A DNA stretch of 64,000 nt. Origin: Clostridia bacterium. Lineage in GTDB: Bacteria; Bacillota; Clostridia; Oscillospirales; CAG-272. The translations under genes and the position numbers were made by a program. The notes under the pieces were generated by a model. It ran no database searches. It had not been told where the DNA came from and was given only the letters and a program-made list of their open reading frames with translations. Of this stretch, positions 50,766-58,896 are shown one piece after another (the stretch's first letter is position 1; every line of letters begins with the position of its first letter). The DNA lies in contig JAFUJB010000012.1 of NCBI GenBank assembly GCA_017473865.1, positions 17,807 to 81,806 on the forward strand. The letters run 5' to 3'.

Positions 50766-50915
50766 ATGAAACATATTGAAACTATCGAAACTCGCAATCT
50801 TTGCGAAAGCGCTAAACACGGCGGTTGCGGCGAATGCCAGACAAGCTGCCAGTCTGCTTGCAAGACAAGCTGCGGTATTGCTAACCAGCAGTGCGAAAAC
50901 AAGGAAAGCAAGTAA
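50766..50915 (+). CDS. scfA: SCIFF peptide (six-cysteine ranthipeptide precursor)
   Basis: 49 residues. KHIETIETRNLCESAKHGG leads into CGECQTSCQSACKTSC, the SCIFF core nearly universal in Clostridia. Cysteines are at 13, 21, 24, 28, 32, 36 and 43: the standard six plus an extra Cys 13. The residue after Cys 36 is Gly 37, where the usual sequence has Thr, the residue reported as thioether partner of Cys 32 in the studied homologue. GGAGG lies 8 nt before the ATG. The peptide is modified by the radical SAM enzyme encoded next. Confidence 0.96.
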   Translation: MKHIETIETRNLCESAKHGGCGECQTSCQSACKTSCGIANQQCENKESK

Positions 50916-50932
50916 TCTATAAGTTTTCGATT

Positions 50933-50959
50933 AATGCCGCCTTTCTTGGCGGCATTTTT
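50933..50959 (+). terminator. Hairpin between scfA and scfB
   Basis: AATGCCGCC / GGCGGCATT with a 6-nt loop and T5. It probably gives partial termination so that peptide mRNA exceeds maturase mRNA. Confidence 0.8.
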
Positions 50960-50993
50960 ACTATTCTATTCCTCGGAAGGAGCCTATTTTATT

Positions 50994-52379
50994 ATGGTTC
51001 ATCAGTACAAACTCGCAAATTACAACATCGTGCTTGACTCGTGCTCAGGCGGTATACACGTTGTCGACGACATCGCTTACGACATAATCGCCTCTTTTGA
51101 AAAAGACTCGAAGGATAATATAATCAAGAATATTTCTGAAAAATACGTTAACGGAAACGATATTACTCTGAAAGATATCGAAGAATGTTATATGCAAATC
51201 GAAGAGCTGAAAGAAATGGGCAAGCTCTTTACGGAAGACTCTTTTGAGAGTATGGCAGGTAAGCTGAAAGAAAAAACGTCTGGCGTTGTAAAAGCCCTCT
51301 GCTTACATATCGCTCACACCTGTAATCTTAACTGCGAATACTGCTTTGCGAGTCAGGGCAAATATCACGGCGAACGTGCCGTAATGAGTTTTGAAGTAGG
51401 CAAGAGAGCGCTTGATTTTCTCGTTGAAAATTCGGGCACAAGACGAAATCTTGAAGTCGACTTTTTCGGCGGCGAGCCTTTGATGAATTTTGACGTTGTA
51501 AAACAGCTTGTTGCCTATGCAAGAAGCATCGAAAAAGAACATAACAAAAATTTCCGCTTTACCCTCACGACAAACGGGCTGCTCATTGACGACGACGTTA
51601 TCGAATTTGCAAACAAAGAATGTGCCAACGTCGTTCTCAGTCTTGACGGCCGTAAGGAAATACACGACCGTTTCCGCGTCGACTACGCAGGTAACGGAAG
51701 CTGGGAAAGAATAGTTCCCAAATTCCAGAAGCTCGTTGTGGCAAGAGGACACAAGAACTACTATATGCGCGGAACGTTTACCCACGCAAACCCCGATTTC
51801 CTCAAGGATATTCAGCAGATGCTCGACCTTGGTTTTACCGAGCTTAGCATGGAGCCCGTCGTTTGCGCCCCCGGCGACCCTTCCGAGCTTACAAAGGAAG
51901 ATTTACCTATCGTTCTCGAACAGTATGAAAAGCTTGCAGAGCTTATGCTCAAGAGAGACGAGGAAGGCAAGCCCTTCACGTTCTATCACTATATGATAGA
52001 CTTAACGGGCGGGCCCTGCATATACAAGCGTATCTCGGGTTGCGGCTCGGGCACGGAATATATGGCAGTTACCCCTTGGGGCGACCTTTACCCCTGCCAC
52101 CAGTTCGTAGGCGAGGAAGAATACAAGCTCGGCGACATCTGGAATGGCGTTACAAACAAAAAAGCACAGTGCGAATTTGCATCGTGCAACGTATATGCGC
52201 GTCCCGACTGTGCTGACTGTTGGGCAAAGCTCTATTGCTCGGGCGGTTGCGCGGCAAACGCATATCACTCGACAGGCTCGGTTACGGGCGTATACAAATA
52301 CGGATGCGAATTATTCAAAAAGAGAATGGAATGTGCCATTTTTGTTGAAATTGTACGTAAACTAAAATCTAAGCAATAA
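50994..52379 (+). CDS. scfB: Thioether cross-link-forming SCIFF peptide maturase (radical SAM/SPASM)
   Basis: 461 residues from ATG 50994 (AAGGAG 11 nt upstream; family start VHQYKLANYNIVLD). The N-terminal about 90 residues are the peptide-recognition region (RRE-like). The radical SAM cluster motif CNLNCEYC is near 109-116 in LHIAHTCNLNCEYCFASQG, GGEPL follows near 165. The SPASM domain supplies auxiliary cluster cysteines: CGSGTEYMAVTPWGDLYPC, then CEFASCNVYARPDCADCWAKLYCSGGC and a last C in YKYGCELF. It forms sulfur-to-carbon thioether links in SCIFF. Confidence 0.97.
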   Translation: MVHQYKLANYNIVLDSCSGGIHVVDDIAYDIIASFEKDSKDNIIKNISEKYVNGNDITLKDIEECYMQIEELKEMGKLFTEDSFESMAGKLKEKTSGVVKALCLHIAHTCNLNCEYCFASQGKYHGERAVMSFEVGKRALDFLVENSGTRRNLEVDFFGGEPLMNFDVVKQLVAYARSIEKEHNKNFRFTLTTNGLLIDDDVIEFANKECANVVLSLDGRKEIHDRFRVDYAGNGSWERIVPKFQKLVVARGHKNYYMRGTFTHANPDFLKDIQQMLDLGFTELSMEPVVCAPGDPSELTKEDLPIVLEQYEKLAELMLKRDEEGKPFTFYHYMIDLTGGPCIYKRISGCGSGTEYMAVTPWGDLYPCHQFVGEEEYKLGDIWNGVTNKKAQCEFASCNVYARPDCADCWAKLYCSGGCAANAYHSTGSVTGVYKYGCELFKKRMECAIFVEIVRKLKSKQ

Positions 52380-52396
52380 AGGAAAGGATATTTTTT

Positions 52397-52954
52397 ATGA
52401 AAAAAACTCTTATTCATATAACCGTAGCATCAATTTTATCGTGGGTTTTAATATTTGCATTTAATGTAATTATTATTGCAGCAATCAAAGAAGTAGCATC
52501 CCCGCTTGTACGTAATATTATTGGCAGTATTTTATATGCGGCATCTTTTGTTATCAGTCTTTTATACATAACAAAAATCAGAAAAGGCATTGGAGAAGAC
52601 GAGTTTTTTGATGATTACACCGACAAAAAATACGTTTCTATCAAAGAGGATATAAAACTTATTATCCAACACGAAAAGATGTATTTTTTGACTATCGCAA
52701 TCGTTATACTGTCATGCCTCGCAATAAATATTATTTACTGTACGGTACTTGGCAACAGCAAGGTATTTATCCTGACAATGATATATCTGGCCTTAAACGC
52801 TTTTTCAACATTGTTTTCATTATCGTCTACAGGAATAGTTTTAAATATAGTTTTCAGCATCATAGGCATCGGAATTTATGTTGCTTTATACGTTTTTGCA
52901 GTTGCTTTGTATCGCCGTAATATATACAAAAAAGCAAAAAAGGGCAATCTATAA
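52397..52954 (+). CDS. Small integral membrane protein next to the SCIFF genes
   Basis: 185 residues, not recognised. Five transmembrane helices can be read (about 10-32, 38-56, 92-113, 116-135, 145-165), with a soluble loop of about 35 residues (KIRKGIGEDEFFDDYTDKKYVSIKEDIK) between helices 2 and 3 and a basic C-terminus (RRNIYKKAKKGN). It begins 17 bp after scfB with an AAAGGA site, so it is probably in the same transcript. A role in SCIFF export or immunity is possible but has no motif support. Its A/T content is higher than scfB's. Confidence 0.7.
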   Translation: MKKTLIHITVASILSWVLIFAFNVIIIAAIKEVASPLVRNIIGSILYAASFVISLLYITKIRKGIGEDEFFDDYTDKKYVSIKEDIKLIIQHEKMYFLTIAIVILSCLAINIIYCTVLGNSKVFILTMIYLALNAFSTLFSLSSTGIVLNIVFSIIGIGIYVALYVFAVALYRRNIYKKAKKGNL

Positions 52955-52996
52955 TAAATCAAATTAAAAATATCTTTTTACCGAAAGGACTTGGCT

Positions 52997-54334
52997 ATGG
53001 ATACGCCTATTTGTGATTTTGTAAAAAAATATGCAGATAACAATACCGCGCGCTTTCATATGCCCGGTCATAAAGGCAAGAATTTTATCGGCTTTGAAAA
53101 ATACGACATAACCGAGATAAAAGGCGCTGACAGTTTATACGAAGCTGGCGGAATAATCTCGCAAAGTGAGAATAATGCCTCTTCCCTCTTCGGTTGCAAG
53201 ACATTCTACTCAACGGAAGGGTCTTCGCTGTGCATAAGAGCTATGTTTTATCTCGTTATGCTCTATGCAAACGAATGCAAACAGGATTTATGCGTTTTTG
53301 CCGGCAGGAACGCGCACAAAACTTTTTTGAGTGCGTCCGCTCTGCTCGGATTTAACGTTGAGTGGCTGAAAAACAAAAGTAATTCGTCGTATCTTTCTTT
53401 TTCAATTGACATAGATGAGCTTGAAAATGCTCTCTCAAACAGCAAAAACAAAACCAACGTCGTATATATAACCTCCCCCGACTATCTCGGCAACATATCC
53501 GACGTAAAACAAATTGCAAACGTGTGTAAAAAGTATAACACTCTGCTTTTTGTGGACAACGCGCACGGCGCATATTTGAAATTCTTGCAGACCGATATGC
53601 ACCCCATTACGCTTGGCGCTGATATGTGTTGTGATTCGGCGCACAAAACCCTTCCCGTATTGACGGGCGGTGCTTACCTGCATATTGCAGAAAACGCGCC
53701 CGAAACGTTCGTAAAATTTGCCAAACATGCACTTGCGCTTTTTGGCTCGACAAGCCCCTCTTATCTTATTTTACAGTCGCTTGACAACGCAAACAAGCTT
53801 CTCTGCGAGTCTTACAAAGACAGACTCAAAAACGTATGCGGAAGCGTTGAAACTTTGAAAACTTTGCTTTTAAAACACGGCTACGTTCTCTACGGAAACG
53901 AGCCGTTGAAGCTGACTGTTTTTGCAAAAAAATACGGATATACGGGCATAGCTCTTGCAGAGATATTAAGAAAAAACAACATTGAATGTGAGTTCGATGA
54001 TCCTGATTACACCGTGTTTATGTTTTCCGCAGATACGGAAGATTCAGAGCTTTTACTATTAAAAAACGCGCTTTTAGAATTACCGAAAAAGCAGGAATTA
54101 TTTCTCTCTCCTCCGCCTTTCTCACTCCCTCAAAGCGCAATGGAAATAAGAAAAGCGGTTATATCTTCAAGTGAAAGGCTGCCCGTTGAAAAATGTCTCG
54201 GCAGAATTTCCTCTTTGGCGACCGTAGGCTGTCCGCCTGCAGTACCTATTGTAGTGCCCGGAGAAATCATTGACGAAAACACAATTGAATGTTTTAAATA
54301 CTACGGCATAGAGGATTGTATAGTTGTAAAATAA
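52997..54334 (+). CDS. Orn/Lys/Arg decarboxylase-type PLP enzyme
   Basis: 445 residues. ARFHMPGHKGK at the start and the PLP lysine in CDSAHKTLPVLTGGAYLHI (near residue 217) are diagnostic of the fold-type I Orn/Lys/Arg decarboxylase group (YaaO/SpeA-like in Firmicutes). The C-terminal domain ends in GCPPAVPIVVPGEIIDENTIECFKYYGI. It is shorter than the about 490-residue average, with a compact C-domain. ATG at 52997 has AAAGGA 7 nt upstream. The product would be a polyamine or cadaverine; the substrate cannot be assigned. Confidence 0.9.
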   Translation: MDTPICDFVKKYADNNTARFHMPGHKGKNFIGFEKYDITEIKGADSLYEAGGIISQSENNASSLFGCKTFYSTEGSSLCIRAMFYLVMLYANECKQDLCVFAGRNAHKTFLSASALLGFNVEWLKNKSNSSYLSFSIDIDELENALSNSKNKTNVVYITSPDYLGNISDVKQIANVCKKYNTLLFVDNAHGAYLKFLQTDMHPITLGADMCCDSAHKTLPVLTGGAYLHIAENAPETFVKFAKHALALFGSTSPSYLILQSLDNANKLLCESYKDRLKNVCGSVETLKTLLLKHGYVLYGNEPLKLTVFAKKYGYTGIALAEILRKNNIECEFDDPDYTVFMFSADTEDSELLLLKNALLELPKKQELFLSPPPFSLPQSAMEIRKAVISSSERLPVEKCLGRISSLATVGCPPAVPIVVPGEIIDENTIECFKYYGIEDCIVVK

Positions 54335-54343
54335 TTTTTTATG

Positions 54344-54385
54344 ATGGCTGTATACGGGCAAAATCCGTATATAGCCATCTTTTTT
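54344..54385 (+). terminator. Terminator of the decarboxylase gene
   Basis: ATGGCTGTATACGG / CCGTATATAGCCAT arms, then T8. Confidence 0.85.
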
Positions 54386-54498
54386 TACATTGTAAAATTA
54401 TACCTTGATTTTTGCCGGTTTTTGATGTCAGCGTACGGTCGAAGACCGTACACTGACATCAGTTTTTTACATTGTAGGATTATCCCTTGATTTTTGCC
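54381..54498. repeat. Direct repeats flanking a 17-bp-arm palindrome
   Basis: Two 36-bp direct repeats (54381-54416 and 54463-54498, 33 of 36 positions equal; core TTTTTTACATTGTA and CCTTGATTTTTGCC) flank GATGTCAGCGTACGGTC / GACCGTACACTGACATC (54424-54460). The second copy supplies the -35 box of the next gene. Confidence 0.8.
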
Positions 54499-54514
54499 AA
54501 AAATATGGTATAAT
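54487..54514 (+). promoter_or_regulatory. Promoter of the phosphofructokinase gene
   Basis: TTGATT at 54487-54492, 16-bp spacer, TATAAT at 54509-54514 with an extended TGG just before it. Confidence 0.75.
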
Positions 54515-54576
54515 AAGAGAAGGTGCAGACTTATCGCATTATAATTTTTTCACATATACGAAAGGACACAATAACC

Positions 54577-55812
54577 ATGTTAAAAGGAAATGCAATCGTC
54601 GGTCAGTCCGGCGGACCTACCGCCGCAATTAATGCTACACTTGCAGGTGTAATCAAAGGTGCTTTTGACTCCGAAGCCATTGAAGTTATTTACGGTGCAC
54701 ACAACGGCGTTGAAGGTATGCTCGAAGGAAGAATCTCCAACCTTAACGAAGTTCTCAAATCCGAAATGGATTTCAAGCTTCTTGCTTCTACTCCTGCCGC
54801 AGCTCTCGGCTCATGCAGACGTAAGCTTCCGAAAATGGGCGAAGACGACGCTGTATACGAAAAGCTTTTTGATTTCTTCAAGAAAAATAACATCCGTTAT
54901 TTCTTTTATATAGGCGGTAACGACTCTATGGATACCGTTGCAAAGGTCTCGGCTTATGCCGCAACACACGACTATGAAATCAAGGTAATGGGCGTACCGA
55001 AAACAATTGACAACGACGTTGTCGGCACAGACCATACCCCCGGTTACGGCTCTGCCGCAAAATATATCGCAACCTCGATGCAGGAAATCATCCGCGACTG
55101 TGCGGTTTATACTGTCAAGGCTGTTACAATTGTTGAAATTATGGGCCGCGACGCAGGCTGGCTTACAGTTGCCGCAGGTCTTCCCCGTATCATAAACGGT
55201 GTCGGCCCCGACTATATCTATCTCCCCGAAAGAGACTTTGACACAGAAAAATTTATTGAAGACGTAAAGGCTGCGCTTGAAAAGCATCCCAACGTTGTAA
55301 TCGCAGTATCCGAAGGTCTCAGAGGTGCTGACGGCAAGTACGTTGGAGAATCTACACAGAGCGGCGCGACCGACGTTTTCGGTCATAAGTACCTTTCCGG
55401 CACGGGTAAATGCCTTGAACTTCTCGTAAAAGAAAAACTCGGCTGTAAGGTTCGTTCTATTGAACTTAACCTCCTCCAGAGATGCGCTTCTCATTGCGCT
55501 TCAAAGGCTGACATCGAAGAATCGCTTATGGTTGGTGCTGCTGCAGTTAAGAATGCTACTGCAGGAGTTACGGGTAAGATGATGTGCTTTACACGTACTT
55601 CCGATGCTCCCTATACTGTTGAGCCTACCTACGCTGACATTGACAAGATCGCAAACCAGGTAAGAGAAGTTCCCGCTGAATTTATCAATGAAGCAGGAAA
55701 CAACGTTACCGACGCTTGCCTTGAATACATCAAGCCCTTTATCAACGGCGAATCCGAAGTATTCTGGGAAAACGGTCTGCCCAAGCATTTTATAATCGAA
55801 TACAAAGGCTAA
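54577..55812 (+). CDS. pfp: Diphosphate--fructose-6-phosphate 1-phosphotransferase (PPi-type PFK)
   Basis: 411 residues. VGQSGGPTAAINATLAGV binds phosphate. The donor-specificity sites read GGNDS (Asp where ATP enzymes have Gly in GGDGS) and PKTIDND (Lys where ATP enzymes have Gly in PGTIDND): both are the PPi-type residues. MGRDAGWLTVAAGL holds the fructose-6-phosphate contact. So glycolysis here probably uses pyrophosphate at this step and can run backwards. ATG at 54577 follows AAAGGA by 10 nt. High expression is suggested by regular codon use. Confidence 0.94.
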   Translation: MLKGNAIVGQSGGPTAAINATLAGVIKGAFDSEAIEVIYGAHNGVEGMLEGRISNLNEVLKSEMDFKLLASTPAAALGSCRRKLPKMGEDDAVYEKLFDFFKKNNIRYFFYIGGNDSMDTVAKVSAYAATHDYEIKVMGVPKTIDNDVVGTDHTPGYGSAAKYIATSMQEIIRDCAVYTVKAVTIVEIMGRDAGWLTVAAGLPRIINGVGPDYIYLPERDFDTEKFIEDVKAALEKHPNVVIAVSEGLRGADGKYVGESTQSGATDVFGHKYLSGTGKCLELLVKEKLGCKVRSIELNLLQRCASHCASKADIEESLMVGAAAVKNATAGVTGKMMCFTRTSDAPYTVEPTYADIDKIANQVREVPAEFINEAGNNVTDACLEYIKPFINGESEVFWENGLPKHFIIEYKG

Positions 55813-55816
55813 TATA

Positions 55817-55852
55817 CAAAAAGTGTGTCTGCTTTGCATACACACTTTTTTG
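55817..55852 (+). terminator. Terminator of pfp
   Basis: AAAAAGTGTGTctGC / GCatACACACTTTTT with a TTT loop, then T7. Confidence 0.85.
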
Positions 55853-55924
55853 TTTGCATATTTTTCTCTTTTTTACAAATACTATTCGTGCAAACAAAAT
55901 TTATATATAGGGAGTGGCACGAAT

Positions 55925-56104
55925 ATGTCAAAAAACACTATCAAAATCGCCTCGGGAATAATTGCGGGAACCGTTGCCGCGACAGTCGTCGGCATCACTA
56001 TGAAATCTATGCAGAAACCCAAGTCCAAACTGCAGAAAAGCACGGTTAAAACTCTTAACACCATAAGCTCGGTAACAGGCAGTATTGCCGATATGATCGG
56101 CTGA
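55925..56104 (+). CDS. 59-residue single-helix membrane protein
   Basis: MSKNTIKIASGIIAGTVAATVVGITMKSM: a glycine/alanine-rich helix with small residues, then a basic stretch (QKPKSKLQKS) and a C-terminal amphipathic segment. GGGAGTGG lies 6 nt before the ATG. It ends in a strong terminator. The plan resembles small YtxH/DUF-type stress or spore membrane proteins, but no family is recognised. GCATA at 55856-55860 and AAATACTA 16 nt later could be a forespore sigma promoter; evidence is thin. Confidence 0.65.
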   Translation: MSKNTIKIASGIIAGTVAATVVGITMKSMQKPKSKLQKSTVKTLNTISSVTGSIADMIG

Positions 56105-56118
56105 AATCACTTTATGCA

Positions 56119-56160
56119 GAGGGCAATATATGGGGATACTCATATATTGCCCTCTTTTTT
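56119..56160 (+). terminator. Terminator after the 59-residue gene
   Basis: AGAGGGCAATATATG / CATATATTGCCCTCT, 15-bp perfect arms, then T6. Confidence 0.9.
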
Positions 56161-56194
56161 AAAAGATATATACGTATTTAATTCACTTGTTTGC

Positions 56195-56223
56195 TTGACA
56201 TCAATCGATATATGTTATATAAT
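56195..56223 (+). promoter_or_regulatory. Sigma-A promoter of serC-serA
   Basis: TTGACA at 56195-56200, 17-bp spacer, TATAAT at 56218-56223, consensus. Confidence 0.88.
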
Positions 56224-56261
56224 ATTATTTAATCTATTATTATCTTAAGGAGTGTAAAACT

Positions 56262-57350
56262 ATGAAAAGAGTTTACAATTTTTCTGCTGGGCCGTCTATG
56301 CTGCCTTTGTCCGTACTCGAACAGTGTGCAAATGAAATGGTATGTTACGGCGAATCAGGTATGTCAGTTATGGAGATGAGCCACCGATCTCCCGTTTATG
56401 AAGAGATCATTGCAGGAGCTGAAGCACTCCTGCGCGAAGTAATGAACATCCCTGAAAACTATAAGGTTATTTTTATGCAGGGCGGTGCTTCCTTGCAGTT
56501 CGCAGCTGTTCCGCTTAACCTTATGAACGGTTCCGGCAAGGCTGATTACATAGTATCCGGTCAGTTTTCCAAGAAAGCTTTTCAGGAAGCAAAGAAGTAC
56601 GGCGACGTTGTTTGCATTGCTTCCTCCGAAGACAAGAATAACTCGTATATTCCCGTAGTTAAGAAAGAAGACATTCGTCCCGACGCTGACTACGTTCACG
56701 TTTGCTTCAACAACACGATTTACGGTACAAAATATTACTATATTCCCGACACAGGCGACGTTCCGCTGGTTGCAGATATGTCTTCTTGCATACTTTCCGA
56801 GCCCGTTGACGTATCCAAATTCGGTATGATCTATGCAGGCGCTCAGAAGAATATGGCTCCCGCAGGTCTCACCGTGGTTATCATACGCGAAGACCTTCTC
56901 GGTAAGGAAAGAGATATTACCCCCGTTATGTGCAACTACAAGACCCTCGCAGATAACGCATCAATGTACAACACACCTCCCTGCTATCCCATTTACGTAT
57001 GCAAGCTCGTACTTGAATGGATCAAAAATATGGGCGGACTTGAGGTTATGAAAGAAAAGAACGTTAAGAAGGCTGCCCTTCTTTACGATTACCTTGATTC
57101 TCAGGACTATTACATTGCTCCCGTTGAAAAGCAGAGCCGTTCGATGATGAACGTTACTTTCGTAACGGGCGATGCAGAACTTGACAAGAAGTTCGCAAAA
57201 GAAGCTGACGCTAAGGGCTTCAAGAATATTAAGGGCCACCGTTCCGTAGGCGGTATGCGCGCTTCTATCTACAACGCTATGCCCTACGAAGGCGTTGCAG
57301 ACCTCGTTGAATTTATGAAAGAGTTTGCAAAAAACAACCCCAAAGGCTGA
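56262..57350 (+). CDS. serC: Phosphoserine aminotransferase
   Basis: 362 residues of fold-type I PLP enzymes. VYNFSAGPSMLPLSVLEQ at the start, MGSVTLFSM-like FMQGGASLQFAAVPLNL for phosphate, and the PLP lysine in IYAGAQKNMAPAGLTVVI near residue 198. The C-terminus GHRSVGGMRASIYNAMP binds the substrate. It converts 3-phosphohydroxypyruvate and glutamate to phosphoserine and 2-oxoglutarate. First of the two-gene serine unit; serA follows 32 bp later. Confidence 0.97.
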   Translation: MKRVYNFSAGPSMLPLSVLEQCANEMVCYGESGMSVMEMSHRSPVYEEIIAGAEALLREVMNIPENYKVIFMQGGASLQFAAVPLNLMNGSGKADYIVSGQFSKKAFQEAKKYGDVVCIASSEDKNNSYIPVVKKEDIRPDADYVHVCFNNTIYGTKYYYIPDTGDVPLVADMSSCILSEPVDVSKFGMIYAGAQKNMAPAGLTVVIIREDLLGKERDITPVMCNYKTLADNASMYNTPPCYPIYVCKLVLEWIKNMGGLEVMKEKNVKKAALLYDYLDSQDYYIAPVEKQSRSMMNVTFVTGDAELDKKFAKEADAKGFKNIKGHRSVGGMRASIYNAMPYEGVADLVEFMKEFAKNNPKG

Positions 57351-57382
57351 TTTATAAAAAAAGCAAATAAAGGTGTAATATA

Positions 57383-58522
57383 ATGAAAAATATTCAGTTA
57401 TTGAACAAAATCGCTCCCTGCGGCACAGACCTTTTTGATAAGGCAAAGTACAACGTTGCAGAGACAGTAGATAATCCCGATGCAATAATGGTGCGTTCTG
57501 CAGTTATGCACGAGATGGAATTCGGCAAAAACCTGAAAGCAATTGCTAGAGCGGGCGCAGGTGTAAATAACATTCCCCTCGACAGATGCGCTGAAGAAGG
57601 TATTGTTGTATTCAACACCCCCGGCGCAAATGCAAATGCTGTTAAAGAACTTGCGATTGCGGCTCTTATGCTTGCTTCGCGCGATATCGTAGGCGGTATC
57701 GAATGGGCAAAAACCCTTAAAGGCACAGAAAACGTTGCAAAGCAGGTTGAAAAGGGCAAGTCCAAATTCGGCGGCGTTGAAATTATGGGCAAGACGCTCG
57801 GCATTATCGGTCTCGGAGCTATCGGTGGTATGCTTGCCAATGCGGCTGAAAGCCTCGGTATGAGAGTTATCGGTTGCGACCCCTATCTTAGCGTTGATGC
57901 AGCTTGGCACATTAACGCGGGCGTTGAAAGAGTTGCAACCTTTGAAGACGTTTTCAAAATGTCGGACTACATAAGCGTTCACGTTCCCGCAACGGCAGAA
58001 ACAAAGGGATTTTTGAATACAAAGGCGTTCTCGATGATGAAAGACGGCGTAAGAATTATTAACCTTGCAAGAGCCGACCTTGTTAACACAGACGACCTTA
58101 AAGCAGCTCTCGAATCCGGCAAGATTGCTTCCTACGTAACAGACTTCCCCACGGAAGAGACTGTTGACGTTAAGGGCATCGTCGCTATCCCTCACCTTGG
58201 CGCATCTACCGAAGAAGCTGAAGATAACTGTGCTGTTATGGCTGCAAAAGAGCTTATCGATTATCTCGAAAACGGTAACATCAAAAACAGCGTAAACTAT
58301 CCTATGGCTGTTGTGCCCAGAAATCACAAGAACAGAATTTGCGTTCTCCACGCAAATGCAGAAGGCCTTGCATCGAAGATCACTTCACTTTACAGCGGCG
58401 ACTTTACGACCAAGACAAGAGGCAATTACGCTTATACAATAGTCGACACAGATAATTTCTCTGGCGACGCTGTTGCAAATACACAGGCTCTTGAAGGCGT
58501 TTACAGAGTAAACGTTATCTAA
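57383..58522 (+). CDS. serA: D-3-phosphoglycerate dehydrogenase
   Basis: 379 residues. Substrate and NAD domains of the 2-hydroxyacid dehydrogenase family: RAGAGVNNIPLDRCAEEGIVVFNTPGANANAV, the Rossmann motif GLGAIGG near 139-145, the catalytic Arg in NLARADLV, the Glu in TEETVD and the His in IPHLGASTEEAEDNC. A C-terminal extension of about 75 residues looks like an incomplete ACT domain, so serine feedback may be changed. Together with serC it makes two of the three steps to serine; serB is not here. Confidence 0.95.
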   Translation: MKNIQLLNKIAPCGTDLFDKAKYNVAETVDNPDAIMVRSAVMHEMEFGKNLKAIARAGAGVNNIPLDRCAEEGIVVFNTPGANANAVKELAIAALMLASRDIVGGIEWAKTLKGTENVAKQVEKGKSKFGGVEIMGKTLGIIGLGAIGGMLANAAESLGMRVIGCDPYLSVDAAWHINAGVERVATFEDVFKMSDYISVHVPATAETKGFLNTKAFSMMKDGVRIINLARADLVNTDDLKAALESGKIASYVTDFPTEETVDVKGIVAIPHLGASTEEAEDNCAVMAAKELIDYLENGNIKNSVNYPMAVVPRNHKNRICVLHANAEGLASKITSLYSGDFTTKTRGNYAYTIVDTDNFSGDAVANTQALEGVYRVNVI

Positions 58523-58537
58523 CAATTAAATATCTTT

Positions 58538-58578
58538 ACTGCTATGCTTTTTTTACCAAAAGCATAGCAGTATTTTTT
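58538..58578 (+). terminator. Terminator of serC-serA
   Basis: ACTGCTATGCTTT / AAAGCATAGCAGT, 13-bp arms, then T6. Confidence 0.9.
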
Positions 58579-58588
58579 GTTAAAGGAC

Positions 58589-58617
58589 TTGAAAAAACAT
58601 AGCGCGTATTGTATAAT
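58589..58617 (+). promoter_or_regulatory. Promoter of the second ACP gene
   Basis: TTGAAA at 58589-58594, 17-bp spacer, TATAAT at 58612-58617. Confidence 0.85.
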
Positions 58618-58651
58618 TATTTCATAGAAATATACACAAAAAGGACTTTTT

Positions 58652-58876
58652 ATGAAAGAGCAGATCAAACAAATCATTGCAGATCATCTTTGTATTTCAA
58701 TTGATGACATTGACGATGACAGCGACCTTTTTGAAGAGTTGGGTGCGGACTCTCTGGACGGTGTCGATCTTCTTATGACTTTTGAAGATACTTTTGACAT
58801 TTCCGTCCCGGACGAAGAAGCAGTCGAGCTCAGAACAGTTCGCAAAATGGTAAACTATATTCAAGAAAATAAATAA
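58652..58876 (+). CDS. Acyl carrier protein (canonical DSL)
   Basis: 74 residues: KQIIADHLCISIDDIDDDSDLFEELGADSLDGVDLLMTFEDTF. The phosphopantetheine serine is Ser 38 in GADSLDG. It is acidic as expected. The second ACP of the window; the other (35930) has GINSL. It is followed at 20 bp by a mannitol-1-phosphate dehydrogenase family gene with no functional link, so its partner enzymes cannot be inferred. Confidence 0.93.
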   Translation: MKEQIKQIIADHLCISIDDIDDDSDLFEELGADSLDGVDLLMTFEDTFDISVPDEEAVELRTVRKMVNYIQENK

Positions 58877-58896
58877 TTTGTTATGGAGTGATTATT

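Noticed and set aside
57398-58351. 317-codon frame antisense to serA
   Set aside because: A long shadow produced by strong codon bias in serA; no ribosome site or protein family. The same holds for long antisense frames against pfp (54811-55494) and the mannitol dehydrogenase gene (58861-59910).
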